Positions 23,186-33,804 of a DNA stretch of 64,000 nt are shown here, in pieces (position 1 is the first letter of the stretch; every line of letters starts with the position of its first letter). The stretch lies in NCBI GenBank assembly GCA_005406025.1, contig BGZK01000141.1, positions 1 through 64,000 of the forward strand, written 5' to 3'. The position numbers and the translations under genes were made by a program. A model generated the notes under the pieces. That model made no database searches. It had not been told where the DNA came from and saw nothing but the letters and a program-made list of their open reading frames with translations. The DNA is from Eumeta japonica (lineage: Eukaryota; Arthropoda; Insecta; Lepidoptera; Psychidae).

Positions 23186-24397
23186 ATGTTGTTCGAAGGC
23201 AACTCGTCCCAAGCGATCAATAAAATTGATTACAAGAAAGAAATTAGTCTACCAATATTACTAAGAACTTTAATTCCCAGTTCAATCATAGAAAGTATTT
23301 TAGGCATTATCAGGTTTCGGTTAATAAATAAAAATCTTACGTCTCCGAGCAAGTCATCAAAACTGTTCTCTTTTGTTATATCCACAACAATAACAATAAC
23401 TTACTTCGTGTGTCGCAAGTACCCAGTGCGAATTTTGGGAACTCCATATGAATGCAATGCTTTTAAAGAACTCCCAAACTTTGTCATTTTTGTACAATAT
23501 TGGTTCACTTGTTTTATGACGACTTCGATTCAAAATGAGGCTCATATCAAAATCATGACCGAAATTCAGAGTTTGGATAGAGTCTTACGTGTTGACAAAA
23601 CGAAGGAATTTTATCAAAAAGCGCACAAAGAGACAATTGTCACTTTCTTTATTTTAATAATAGCTCATGCAATATTCAGTTTGTGTGATATATTTAGCGA
23701 TGGAGTTCTAACTCTCAGTGGTATGCTGGAATTAATAGTTTATTTTATACAAGAATTGGGGCTTTTAGTGTTCTGCAAACTAATACATATGTTGCAAGCG
23801 AGATTACAGGTTTTGAACAGTTATACAAAAAATGCTAAAAACAATTATAAAAACGAAACCGACATAATGAAGGCGATTAATCAAGGAAAGCCTAATTCCC
23901 TAGGAAATTACAAATCCTTAAATTTACATAAACTTGCTTCACTCTATAATAAAATTGGTGATATTTGTTCTCAAGCAAACGACGTTTTTAATTTTGAAAT
24001 ATTTATGGTGCTGGTTTCTGCATTCACTTATATCATTGTCACTATTTGGTTCACACTACGTCACTTTAGATTTAACTATGACGAGTATAACTTGGTAAGA
24101 GCGACAATATGGTGTACCAGATGCATTTGCAGTGTATGTGTATTATGCATCTCATGCGAAAAGCTGATTTCAACTCGAAATGAAACTCGGATTTTCGTGA
24201 ACGACGTCATCATGGACTACAACCAGCAACCCCAAGTTAGACTCCAGGCAAAGGCGTTTATGGAGCTTATCAACTCATGGACCTTGAACATCTCCGTCTA
24301 CGATATGTTCTTTGTAGATATAATACTTATACTTAAATTCATAAGTGTCGCTACAACATATTTGATTGTAATTATAAAAAATATCTCATTTAAGTAG
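23186..24397 (+). CDS. Gustatory receptor GR-3 (intronless, 403 aa, altered C-terminus)
   Basis: This is an insect gustatory receptor of the 7tm_7 family, single exon, with a full-length open frame. The GIIRFRL block lies near residue 40 and hydrophobic segments at roughly 59-80, 97-113, 151-172, 180-201, 268-290, 305-325 and 376-398. Two features depart from the local consensus. The usual MDYDQPP reads MDYNQQP here. The GR signature TYLIVII(391-397) is followed by K instead of the conserved Q. The paralogue at 43700 has ATACAAATATCTC where this copy has ATAAAAAATATCTC, so Q was probably lost by a 1-bp length change that also alters the last five residues. Residues 24-336 are encoded by a tract nearly identical to the pseudogene at 42583-43522. 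The gene is probably expressed if the sequence is right, but function of the altered tail is uncertain. Confidence 0.88.
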   Translation: MLFEGNSSQAINKIDYKKEISLPILLRTLIPSSIIESILGIIRFRLINKNLTSPSKSSKLFSFVISTTITITYFVCRKYPVRILGTPYECNAFKELPNFVIFVQYWFTCFMTTSIQNEAHIKIMTEIQSLDRVLRVDKTKEFYQKAHKETIVTFFILIIAHAIFSLCDIFSDGVLTLSGMLELIVYFIQELGLLVFCKLIHMLQARLQVLNSYTKNAKNNYKNETDIMKAINQGKPNSLGNYKSLNLHKLASLYNKIGDICSQANDVFNFEIFMVLVSAFTYIIVTIWFTLRHFRFNYDEYNLVRATIWCTRCICSVCVLCISCEKLISTRNETRIFVNDVIMDYNQQPQVRLQAKAFMELINSWTLNISVYDMFFVDIILILKFISVATTYLIVIIKNISFK

Positions 24398-27010
24398 TGT
24401 ACAAGTGAAACACTTCTTAAATCACAAATAGGAATTGATATGATAAAATAATAATTACTTATGTATCCTTTCATATTTATGTACGATGCTTCAAATATTG
24501 TTTTGTACTTGAAATAAAATTAACATCTTCATTAGCTAGGGCATCATAGACTACGACCAGCCAGCCAAGTCAACAGGAATTGAAGTGTATATATTAAACA
24601 AGTCTATTTTTAAAAACATATTCCTCGTGTGAATAACTTGATATCTAAATTCATGCGTATGATTAGGTGTTATCTAATCATTCTTATTTTATTAATAAGT
24701 CGAAAGAATAATTGTTTGTAAGTGAATAATGAAACGACTTAGACATAATTGATTTTTTATTTATTTAATTTTATTGAAAAAATATCTCTTTAAGTCGTAT
24801 ATTACCATATTTTAAATCCGCATTTTAAACACCTCAGTATCTGTCTAAGATCAATATGTTTAGAAGCGAGAGAGTTTAACGAGGGAAAGAGTTTGTCTAT
24901 AGTGAAAATGTTTCGTGATAAGACTGCTTGGCTATCCATAATCGAGTCCTAGACCCTAAGCTTATGCACCGCAGTGAAATTTGTGTGTAGTAAATGAAAT
25001 ACAAAAGTGAAATTAGTGCAGTGAAGATGCGATTCCTGATTAATATGTACGGTTCATAGATATATAAAAGAGAGAAAATGCACAGTTGCGTACTCTTTGA
25101 ATGGCGAAAAATGACTCAAAGTGTACATTTTGTTTTTGTCTTACATTTTGTAATGGCATTTTGCAGTGCCAAAGAAAAAGAAGAGAAGGAACATTATTTA
25201 TCATTTGAATTTTCCACCGAAATGTCATAACATAACGTTCATTTTTAAATGCAAAGAGAACAAGTAACGATAATTTTGCTATTGAAAGACAATAAATCAT
25301 ATTTTTTACGAATTACACTTGCTGTTTTAAAACAAGACATCAGTGGACTGGTATCATATTATTTTAAATTTTTATTATTATGTTTTGGTTGAATGTACAA
25401 AAAGAAGTATAGTATATTTTTCTTCATAATAAAGCTTAATGCAAAATAGCCTAAGATTAAAATTAATATGATTCTTTAATTTCATAATACATATGAAAAT
25501 ATACATGAAAGAATTTGATAATTTCTAAAGTGTATAGAGTATAGTAACATAAAACTTTTTTTTTATTTATATACTAAAATAAGATGACAAGTAATAAATA
25601 TTAGCATATTTTTGATAAATATAATACTTTTATATAATTTGCTAAAAACCAAATTGAAATATAATAAACATAATTATTTTTGGAATAGGTTTAATCTAAT
25701 GTATGATTTCCTTTTAAAGGTAATTTTAAGACATGTGTAAATATAAAACAAATAATAAATGAAAAAGGCGACTCCATTAGTATAAAAACTGAGTCTAATG
25801 TTAAGCGACCGAATAATATGACAACGCACGAAATACGAGATTGGTGTTGTTTAGGTCTATTTCTTTGAAGTCGGTTTATATTTCGGCTTTTGATGCTACT
25901 TTAAATGAAGAAATACTTAATACTCTTCCAATACTCATTATAATACGCGATTGAGCACCTATTATAAACAAGCTAAATTTTGCCTATCGAAAATAAGAAA
26001 TATCATCCTTTTTCATATCTTTTTACTTGTTATTTTTTTATTAGAACACTTCGGTGTCGGTACGAAATGTGCGACGAAACAACACTCAATGCAATGTGTG
26101 CTCAACTGTTTTAGCACTCATTTACTGCGGCCGTTTTTGAGCGCTGAACTGTGCATTTTCTCTTTTTTTAAAGATCAATGGTGCGGTTTTAAGAAATTAC
26201 AGTACCATTTTTAAAAGTTACCGCATGTTCGTAAAGCAACTGTCCCTCAAAAAGACCGTGTGAGAAACTTGAAGATAGCTCTTGTCAAGCAAAATCATGT
26301 ACAACACAATCAAATACAAAAAAACTTTTACAAAAAAAGACGAACCTGCAATAAGTCGAGCTGATTCTATCTTCTAAAAATTTAAATTTTATACCGTTTT
26401 ATACAAAATTTAAATTAGTATTAACACTTTAGTAAAGATAAATTTTAAAGATCCTTAGGGGCCTCATTGAACATGGACACATAGAGCTGTCTGGATTAAT
26501 TAGTAGTAAATAAAATATTGTTGTAACCTCCGATCATGATTTGATCTGATCTGATCTCGTAAACCATTTTTCTATTTTGGAGGTAGCTAACAAAGTAAAG
26601 CAGCATTGAAGTGCTATCTGAAAAACCTTTGCAACGAAGTAACATCTGCAAAATCATCTAAGGTTGCTTCAAGGACTTAAGGTAAATCATTAATATGAAC
26701 TAAAATAGAAACGGACCAAGAGTTGAATTTTATAGTAGCCCATGTAGAGCAAGAACCCAGATGATCTCATATTATTGACATTGACCCTCTGAACTCCAGT
26801 AATCAAATAATACATTTCAGAAAGATCAATGTTCCGTAAGTTGAACAATCGAACGATTTGGAAAAGTTGTAAGTCCTGTGGATCCTCCTAGACTTCTAAA
26901 ATGTGTAATTTTAGACTTTCGACGCTACACAAACCTACATAACACAGTTTGGGAACTAATATCATGCATCATAAAACCCTAACAACAAGATAATTGGATG
27001 CACATGTGAC
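24398..27010 (+). repeat. Non-coding 3' flank of GR-3 and repeated DNA
   Basis: 24398-25030 is collinear with 43731-44440 (duplication copy 2), and an AATAAA lies at about 24515. From about 25480 the sequence reappears inverted at 60600-61971, and 26380-26830 also reappears directly at 44900-45330 (landmark GATCCTTAGGGGCCTCATTG). Relative to the inverted copy, about 25715-26110 is extra here (or deleted there). The short frames at 25040-25300 and 25951-26214 have no motif. Confidence 0.65.
24541..24575 (+). pseudogene. Tiny GR motif-like relic in the GR-3 3' flank
   Basis: ATCATAGACTACGACCAGCC closely matches the family motif ATCATGGACTATGACCAGCC that encodes IIMDYDQP. A slightly more diverged version sits at the same relative place in the other copy, about 43900-43925. 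It may be a remnant of an ancestral tandem GR fragment, but at about 20 bp chance is not excluded. Confidence 0.35.
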
Positions 27011-27102
27011 AAAAAAGTCTTGTTTTACTGGCAGTCAACTCTAAAGCCAAACTGAAAAAAAGTTTAGCTTTTGAGTCGATTGCCAGTAAACAAGACTTTT
27101 TT
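27011..27102. repeat. Fold-back MITE-like element, copy 1
   Basis: Arms of about 42 bases, starting AAAAAAGTCTTGTTTTACTG and ending CAGTAAACAAGACTTTTTT, are reverse complements with few mismatches and a loop of only a few bases. A second copy lies at 60691-60781 within the inverted duplication. Confidence 0.75.
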
Positions 27103-27199
27103 ATCTTATTTAAATAAATTTAACACCAAACCTAGTAGTTTTAGTTTAGTGTATCTTGATTTTGAGCTGCCCCTTTAGTGGTCTACACGGCGACTGGCA

Positions 27200-28500
27200 G
27201 TTGGCGAACTTTAGATGAGAAAATATTTTTTCCATATTCTAAATAGTTTTCACATACACTTTTAATTCATATGTACTCCTAAAATTTCGGCGACGCGTAT
27301 AAAGAAGTTTTCACAAGTTCTGCATTAGCATGGAATCGCCGAATGCGTTTTAAAAAGGTTTTTCATGTAACTTGCATTGAAATGCGTGTTGCAATGCCTG
27401 TTAGGCCAATCAAAACTAGACAATTTTAGACTAAAGCCGCTGTTGGAGCACTGAAAACGATCATTTTCTTCCCTGGATGAAAAATTAATCGCTTTCTGCT
27501 CGCTTAGTGAACTTGCAATTCTATGTAGCCCATTGTTTATTCGAAACCTCTATAAAATGTCATACTAATAATTAGCTAATTTGACAGATATTATAATAAA
27601 ATGTTAAAACTCGCAGTTCTAAAACATGTTACATAAAAAATATAGTGTGTGCCACGAGATGAAACACGTTTTCAGACTCCGGACGAGAGCAACTTCATCC
27701 TCGTAAAAAACCGTCCTGTTTCATGCCTTGTCACACAATATACCATTACGTTTAGAGCATTAGCAGGTCGGTGACACGAATTTATAAGATTTTATTCATC
27801 GAAATTCACCGAATGTGCTTATAGAAGTTTTCCTTCGAAAAACCTTCTCGTTCGTCAAGAAATTAGCTACCCATAAGCTACGATTAGGTAGGTGCTTAAA
27901 CTTTTCATACCGAAAACTATTAATCATAACTGACCAGTGCGAAAAATAAATTCAATCTTTAGGATAACTATGTTACTCTGTATATGATATGATAAAAATT
28001 AATGTAAGTACTTATATAAATTGTGACGATTTGACGGCGCACAGGCTAACTGTTAATCATACAGCGGTAAGCAGTTAAATCGAGTAATATTTTATTATGA
28101 TGTTGTTCGATGGTGACAAACGGACATAATGTTTACTGTTTTCAGTGGCGATGACGACGAGCTATGTAATGAAATGTACCAAATGACAACGAGAATTGAT
28201 GAGCGAAATAATGTTTGTGTCGCTGTAAATAGCCCACCAACGCTATTAGATATTACTGAATTGAACAAATATATTACTTCGTCACGTTGACTTTGAATTT
28301 TAATTCAATTAACTGCGGCCATGTTGTATAATACGTTTCTATGACGGCAATCCATAGCCTTTTACATTGGTATTTATGAAAAGTTTTATTTAAATAAATA
28401 AACAGCAATGCATGACTCCGAACGCCGTAGACTTTTAATTTTCCTCTGTTTTTTTTTTAAACTTGACTCAACTTTGAAATGGGAGATAATGCTAATGTCT
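27200..28500 (+). repeat. Dispersed 1.3-kb repeat, copy 2
   Basis: Same order of landmarks as at 8850-10260: GGAATCGCCGAATGCG region, fold-back palindrome at 27640-27748, ATTAGATATTACTGAATTGA, and AGCAATGCATGACTCC at 28405-28420. It also matches the inverted copy at 55080-56440. Confidence 0.7.
27640..27748. repeat. Imperfect palindrome (fold-back repeat), copy 2
   Basis: The arms GTGTGTGCCACGAGATGAAA and TTTCATGCCTTGTCACACAA lie on either side of a less conserved centre. It belongs to the same family as the palindrome at 9229-9333. Confidence 0.65.
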
Positions 28501-31147
28501 AAGACAATGTATTAATGACGTATTCTAATTGTATTATATTTATTTTTTCAAGTGTCATTCTATTACCTAAGGAATAATACTAGTTTTTACACGCGAACAC
28601 AAGCTTACCAAGTATGAGTATAAGACTTTTGATTTTGGTTTAACAATTTAAGCAGAAAATTGTTATATATTTTATACATTATACATATAATTTACTCGCT
28701 AAGGCGAATGAGAGCTAAATCGTAAAAAGTGCAGCATTTTTACCGTCACGATATTGAATTAGTATTATTAATTTATTTTATTATCTAAAAAAAGGATATT
28801 TATGTACAGAAATGTTTTGAAAATGTTTCATAAAAGAATGTAATTTTTTTTTAATAATTAAAGATTAAATGCTTATCTTTAACAAAAAGCCAATTAGTAC
28901 GTCAGGGGACACCCGGCAGATGTGAAACATCAAAACTATTGTACACTTTATTATTATTGGAATAAGATAAGAATGGCAGGTATAGCGAATGAAAAGAAGA
29001 AGCTCATGATTTTCGTTAACCACATTTTACATTACATTTTTTCAGTTAACTCTGAAACTTTGAAATCAATGACGAAATTTCAAAAAGAGAAATCACTGTT
29101 TATTGTTATCATAAGCTTCATCAAAGGAGGAAATACACGATCAGACGCACACAACGTAGGTCAAATCTAATCGTCTCCGAAGTGTGAGACTTGACATTGG
29201 CCTAATGCCAACGCATTATCCCCTCTTCCTGCGCACAGGCGCAGACGGCGTAGGCCAAAAGCAAGCGTCTCTTAAATGCTAAGACGTCTTAGTTTTATCC
29301 TAATCCAACACGCGTATAAATGTTTCATATCAAAAATAAAAATTAAAAATATTAATTAGATTTTTATTACCATTCCTTGGTTTATTTTAGAATTAAGTTC
29401 CTAAAAACAGCTTGCTGTAATAGTTGACAGGTAGAAAATGTAACTTAATTAAAAAGCATTACGCCCTTCCATGCGACTTTTTCCATCTCTCTTTCTCTTT
29501 GTCTCTTGAAATTTACGATTTGGTAGTTTATTATATATAATTTATATTTCACTATTTTATGTCTAATTTTTAATAATGATCAAGAGAACTTGCATCGAAT
29601 GCGTTACATTAAGTGTGTTTAATTTCATGTTTTTTTCAAGATTGCTGATAATTTATAACACCAACAAATCATATTTTAGTAAAAAATAAACGAAAGGTGT
29701 CGTAGGACACTGTTGAAACGAAGTTTCTTCTCTGTATATTATGTATTAAATGGCACGTTGAAGTAAATTGATAATCTTTGAGCGTAATTAATTTAAAAGC
29801 TTTATTTTTTTAAGTTTCATTTAATTACAAAAAGTTAAATACACGGTCAGGAGTCCCCCATCAAGAACAAAGTTTTTTTTCAATATAAGCAATGCACAAT
29901 TAGGAACAAAATCAAAGAGTTTGATTTAATATTTATGGAAATATAATCATTTATATAGTTCACGAATGAAATAATTAACCAAAAATGTATATTTTTGACT
30001 TGTTGATTCATGTTTTTTTTATCAATTTTCTGCCAATGTCGAATTAATAGTGAACACAAAACTCATTAAAATTCGTGTCAACAAGAAACTGCTGTATGTC
30101 ACACAAATGTCGTAAGTACTGAAAGCCAAAACAAAACTGTTGTCAATTTTGAGAACAGTTGTGTGATTTGTCATGTGCGAAGGGTATAGTGGGGGAAATA
30201 TATTCGACCGCAACCCTCGTTGTGGCAAAAATGGGAAGATTATCGAGAAATGCCGTATATTTTGGATAAATTTTGTGTGAAACCTCAGTACAATTATTAA
30301 TATTATCAGAATAAGACACAATATTTATTATTGGAAATCGAAAAAGGATGTACAAGTAAATTGCTTAATAATAGTTTAATTATCCAAGATATCTTTTAAA
30401 AAACAAAAACGTCAGGCAACATTTGTACACGGGAACGGTTTTGTACTCACAAAACCACAATTACATACTAGGATATTTTAATCACTTTCACAAAACTTTA
30501 GCCTCTGCCATAAAGGATCTACCTAATATTTTTTAGACGAACTATCTTATTGCAAGCCACAATGCTTAAGTTTTTCGTTCAGTTTAAGACAAAATGTTAT
30601 ATCAACAATTGTTATTTACTATAATTGTTTCAATAACAATAGAGATTATTGTATTATTTGTTACTCTGATTTCAAAACAATGAAGCACAAACCACAGCAA
30701 ACATCGTCGTCGTTATTATTCGAAAAGAGGTTATTTCTTTCGAGTTGATGAGTCTCAGGAACAAATTGTACGTAAAGCCCGATTGATAGCAAAATCGAAA
30801 TTAGTTGATCATTTGATTGCCAGAGATGTAGGTAGATATTGATTGTTGTTCGACGAAATAAAAATGATTCTAAAATAACATCCAAATAATTAAAATGTAG
30901 TAGCTGTAGTGAAAACACTAACTAAAAATAATTATTCTCATCATGAATAATGTAACGAAACAAGAAGATATTGTTATTTACTTATAACTGTTTTGTAGAA
31001 ACAAAATAATTCATTAATAGTAAATTATTCATTAATAATAAACAGCTCTATAATATTTTTTTATTATTTCAAAAGCATACAAATATTGGATAAATCCCGA
31101 AAACTTACGGATGATAGTCAGCGCTAATGATGTATTCATAGCGAATA
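28501..31147. repeat. Non-coding DNA, duplicated at least twice elsewhere
   Basis: Parts recur inverted at about 52860-49960 and directly at 47656-48640 and 62076-62580. Landmarks are CCCGGCAGATGT (28911), GGCGCAGACGGCGTAGGCCA (29240), AACTTGCATCGAATGCG (29586) and AATTGTTATTTACTATAATTG (30606). A pyrimidine-rich CTCTCTTTCTCTTTGTCTC tract lies at 29489-29507. No open frame is conserved between copies, so I see no gene. Confidence 0.7.
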
Positions 31148-32459
31148 TGAGGGCTATTATTTATGTGTCCGGAATATCAAAAAGAAACAAACATCTATGA
31201 TTTAATATTGATTTATCGCTTTTCAAAATATTCGCCATAATGATCGATGTACTTTTTCATACGCTGAAATCAATTTTTATATTTTAATAATAAATTGATT
31301 TCAGCGTAATAGCACTTTTTCCATTCTGATTGAGGTATCTCGAAAACGTGCATTTTGAACGTATTAACGGCCTCTTAGCGGCTCCAAAAACGTTAACCGT
31401 AAGTTAACGTAACGTAATTTACTCTTCACGCTTGGGAATAAATAGAAATCGTTGAGTGTCAAATCGGGGCTGTACGGCGAATGACCCGTCAATTCGATCT
31501 TTTGACCTTCCAAAAGTCGAGTTGTTTCGGCCGAAGTGTGACAGCTAGCATTATCATGATGAAGAATGATTCTACGTGGTCGGTTGTTCTTTCTTATTTC
31601 TTCAAAGACTTCTGGCAAACAAACGGCCGTGTGCCACTCCAAATTAACGGTTTCACGATTTTTTAGTGGCAATGTAACCATACTAAAAAAAAACAGGCAA
31701 CTATTTGCTTCAAAGTGCTTTTAGCACGAATCACTTTTGTTGGGTTCGCCTCATCTTGGAACACCCACACCGTTGACTGTTGTCTAGTTTCGGGGTCATA
31801 CGCATAGATCGAAGATTCATTTCCTGTGTCAATATTATAAACAGCTTTTGACACACCATGATTGTATTTTTTATCATTTTTTTGCATCAATCGACACGAG
31901 CCTGTTTGTGATCAATACTTAAGTTATGCGAAATCCAAGGCTTACATTTTTTTTACAGCCAAATTTTAGTGTAATATCTTATGTATGCTCGTCATACTTA
32001 TTGCCCAGGGACACCTTTATCTTGCGATAAGTAATATGACGATCTTGCATTATTAGTGCTCGCACAGCATCGATATTTTTTGGTACAACAACGGATTTAG
32101 GGCGACATTCTTTAAATTCGTCCGTGGGTATAGACAGCCCACGATTAAACTCACTAAATCAGTGATACACAGTGAATTTCGATGGTGGGTCATACCTAAA
32201 TGTCGAAGTGAGTTGATCTATGAACTGTTTTTGAGTTAGCCCACACCGATTAATCATCGCACGAAAATTTTCACGAGTTAAATCCATGGTGATAAAGACA
32301 TGCAATTTTCAAAATGACGCCACAATGGTAAAACAATTAACACTGACATGAAACAAACTGTATTCTACAGCCAAAGAGTTTCAATTTTAAATGTTGTAAT
32401 TACTTTTTAAATATTGTTCTGTGTGTGGCCAGTTCCGAAGACATAAATAGCAGCTCTCG
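31148..32459 (-). mobile_element. Complete but dead mariner (DD34D) element, copy 1
   Basis: About 1.31 kb with matching terminal inverted repeats (TGAGGGCTATTATTTATGTG at 31148; reverse complement CGAGAGCTGCTATTTATGTC ending at 32459), flanked on both sides by the target TA (31146-31147 and 32460-32461). The transposase reads on the minus strand from ATG 32288 (MDLTRENFRAMI...). Catalytic-domain pieces are YDPETRQQSTVWVFQDEANP, HHDNASCHTSAE and YSPDLTLNDFYLFP, and there are exactly 34 residues between the last two catalytic aspartates. Defects: an in-frame stop after FTVYH, frameshifts in the middle, and N in TGNES where mariners have D (TGDES). It resembles SETMAR-like mariners of Lepidoptera. 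Confidence 0.9.
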
Positions 32460-33158
32460 TACGAAAGTTTTGTTTTTGCTTGATCGACATTTGTCGATGA
32501 TGTGTCACTGTAAAACTCAGCTACGTAATAGAGTTAGTCTAACTAAAATGTTCTAATAGGTTTCATTATTGAAATATAAAAGATTAAATACCGTTTCGAC
32601 AAGTTAGAGACAAGAGAGTGAGAAGACCTTAATGCGACACTACGTAATAGATCAACTACTGATTAACTACGAGAGAATTGACCAATACTTATGTCAAACT
32701 AAACCATTCGCTTCATGCCTCGGAGAGCACGCCGTCGTCAAGCCGTTGGTCCTGGACGTTGTCATCGTATTTGTACTAAATTGGTAAGTCCCACTGCACT
32801 TCAGGCTATGGGAGGTTACGATCCAAGCTCTTCAAATATTTAAATGAAAAGAATGTGGAAGGGTATGTTTCAGCAGTCGAGTGTAAAAGTAAGTTTTAAT
32901 GAACCTGACGTAACGAACGTGCCGACTGGGTTGTACTCCGAGGCTGAGTTGATCTTAAAATCGTTTGCTATTTGCATTGCAATCGGAATTTGATGAAGAA
33001 TTATTAACTCGTAAGTTAGCTTAGGCGACGACTAATAATTTAAAAGTGATCTTCAAAATTAAACATTGTTAAATTATTTTCCACCAATTCAATATAAGGT
33101 TGTATAGACCCATTGATTATAAAAACTCTGGATTATTATTTTTTATATTATGAACACA
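32460..33158. other. Non-coding duplicated DNA
   Basis: Collinear with 62579-63257 (landmarks AATGTTCTAATAGGTTTC/TTGC, GACAAGAGAGTGAGAAGAC, GAACCTGACGTAACGAACG). No gene is seen. Confidence 0.65.
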
Positions 33159-33600
33159 CGCCTATTTCTCAGAGACTACAGATTTCCACATGCTACGATA
33201 ATTGCATATCTCTCTTGCTTTACTGACATCCATCAATATTTTTATACACGCTCGTCGATTTCGAGTACTTAAAATTTGGGCCTTGTTTAATATGCCATCA
33301 ATTAGGTCTGTATGATTTTCTAAGAAGTTTGTTGGCAACCCTTTCATCACATACATTCACTCTATAGATATATTTTATCAGTCTACTTTCATTCATCCTT
33401 TCCAGATGGCTCAAGCAAATCAACATACTTTTTTTACTTCAATACATTTCCTTCCAAATCACACCGATCTCTGACGTCACTGTTTCTTTCAAAGGCTTTC
33501 CAGAAATTGCATTTCAACTGTATTGATCCTACTCTTATTTTTCTTCTGCCGAGCCCAATTTTCACTACCGTACATAAGCATAGGATGAGGACCCCACGAA
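33159..33600 (-). mobile_element. LINE reverse-transcriptase C-terminal relic, copy 1
   Basis: The reverse-complement translation gives MLMYGSENWARQKKNKSRIN then VEMQFLESL, and after frame breaks HLERMNESRL, YRVNVCDEGVANK, LIDGILNKAQILSTRNRRAC and VSKAREICNYRSMWKSVVS. This is the conserved tail of a widespread lepidopteran LINE (RTE-like, 'endonuclease-reverse transcriptase'). It is dead through stops and frameshifts, and is repeated nearly unchanged at 63255-63700, so it was copied with the neighbouring GR. Confidence 0.75.
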
Positions 33601-33804
33601 AACTCTGTAACTAATATAAATTTCAAACTCAAAATAAGTAATATACACATAAAGATCAAAACACATTTATTAACAAATTGAAAAGAAGACGACAAAACAA
33701 CAGTACGATATGTGCGATTATTGTAACATTACAAGTTATTTCAATCACATTATTACATTGCTAAAACAAGTTCATATTTTTTGTCAAAAATCAATTACAC
33801 AAAT

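Noticed and set aside
30022..30355. Overlapping frames of 99 and 70 codons also visible at 49971-50297
   Set aside because: They occur in both repeat copies but in different frames with indels, so protein coding is not conserved.
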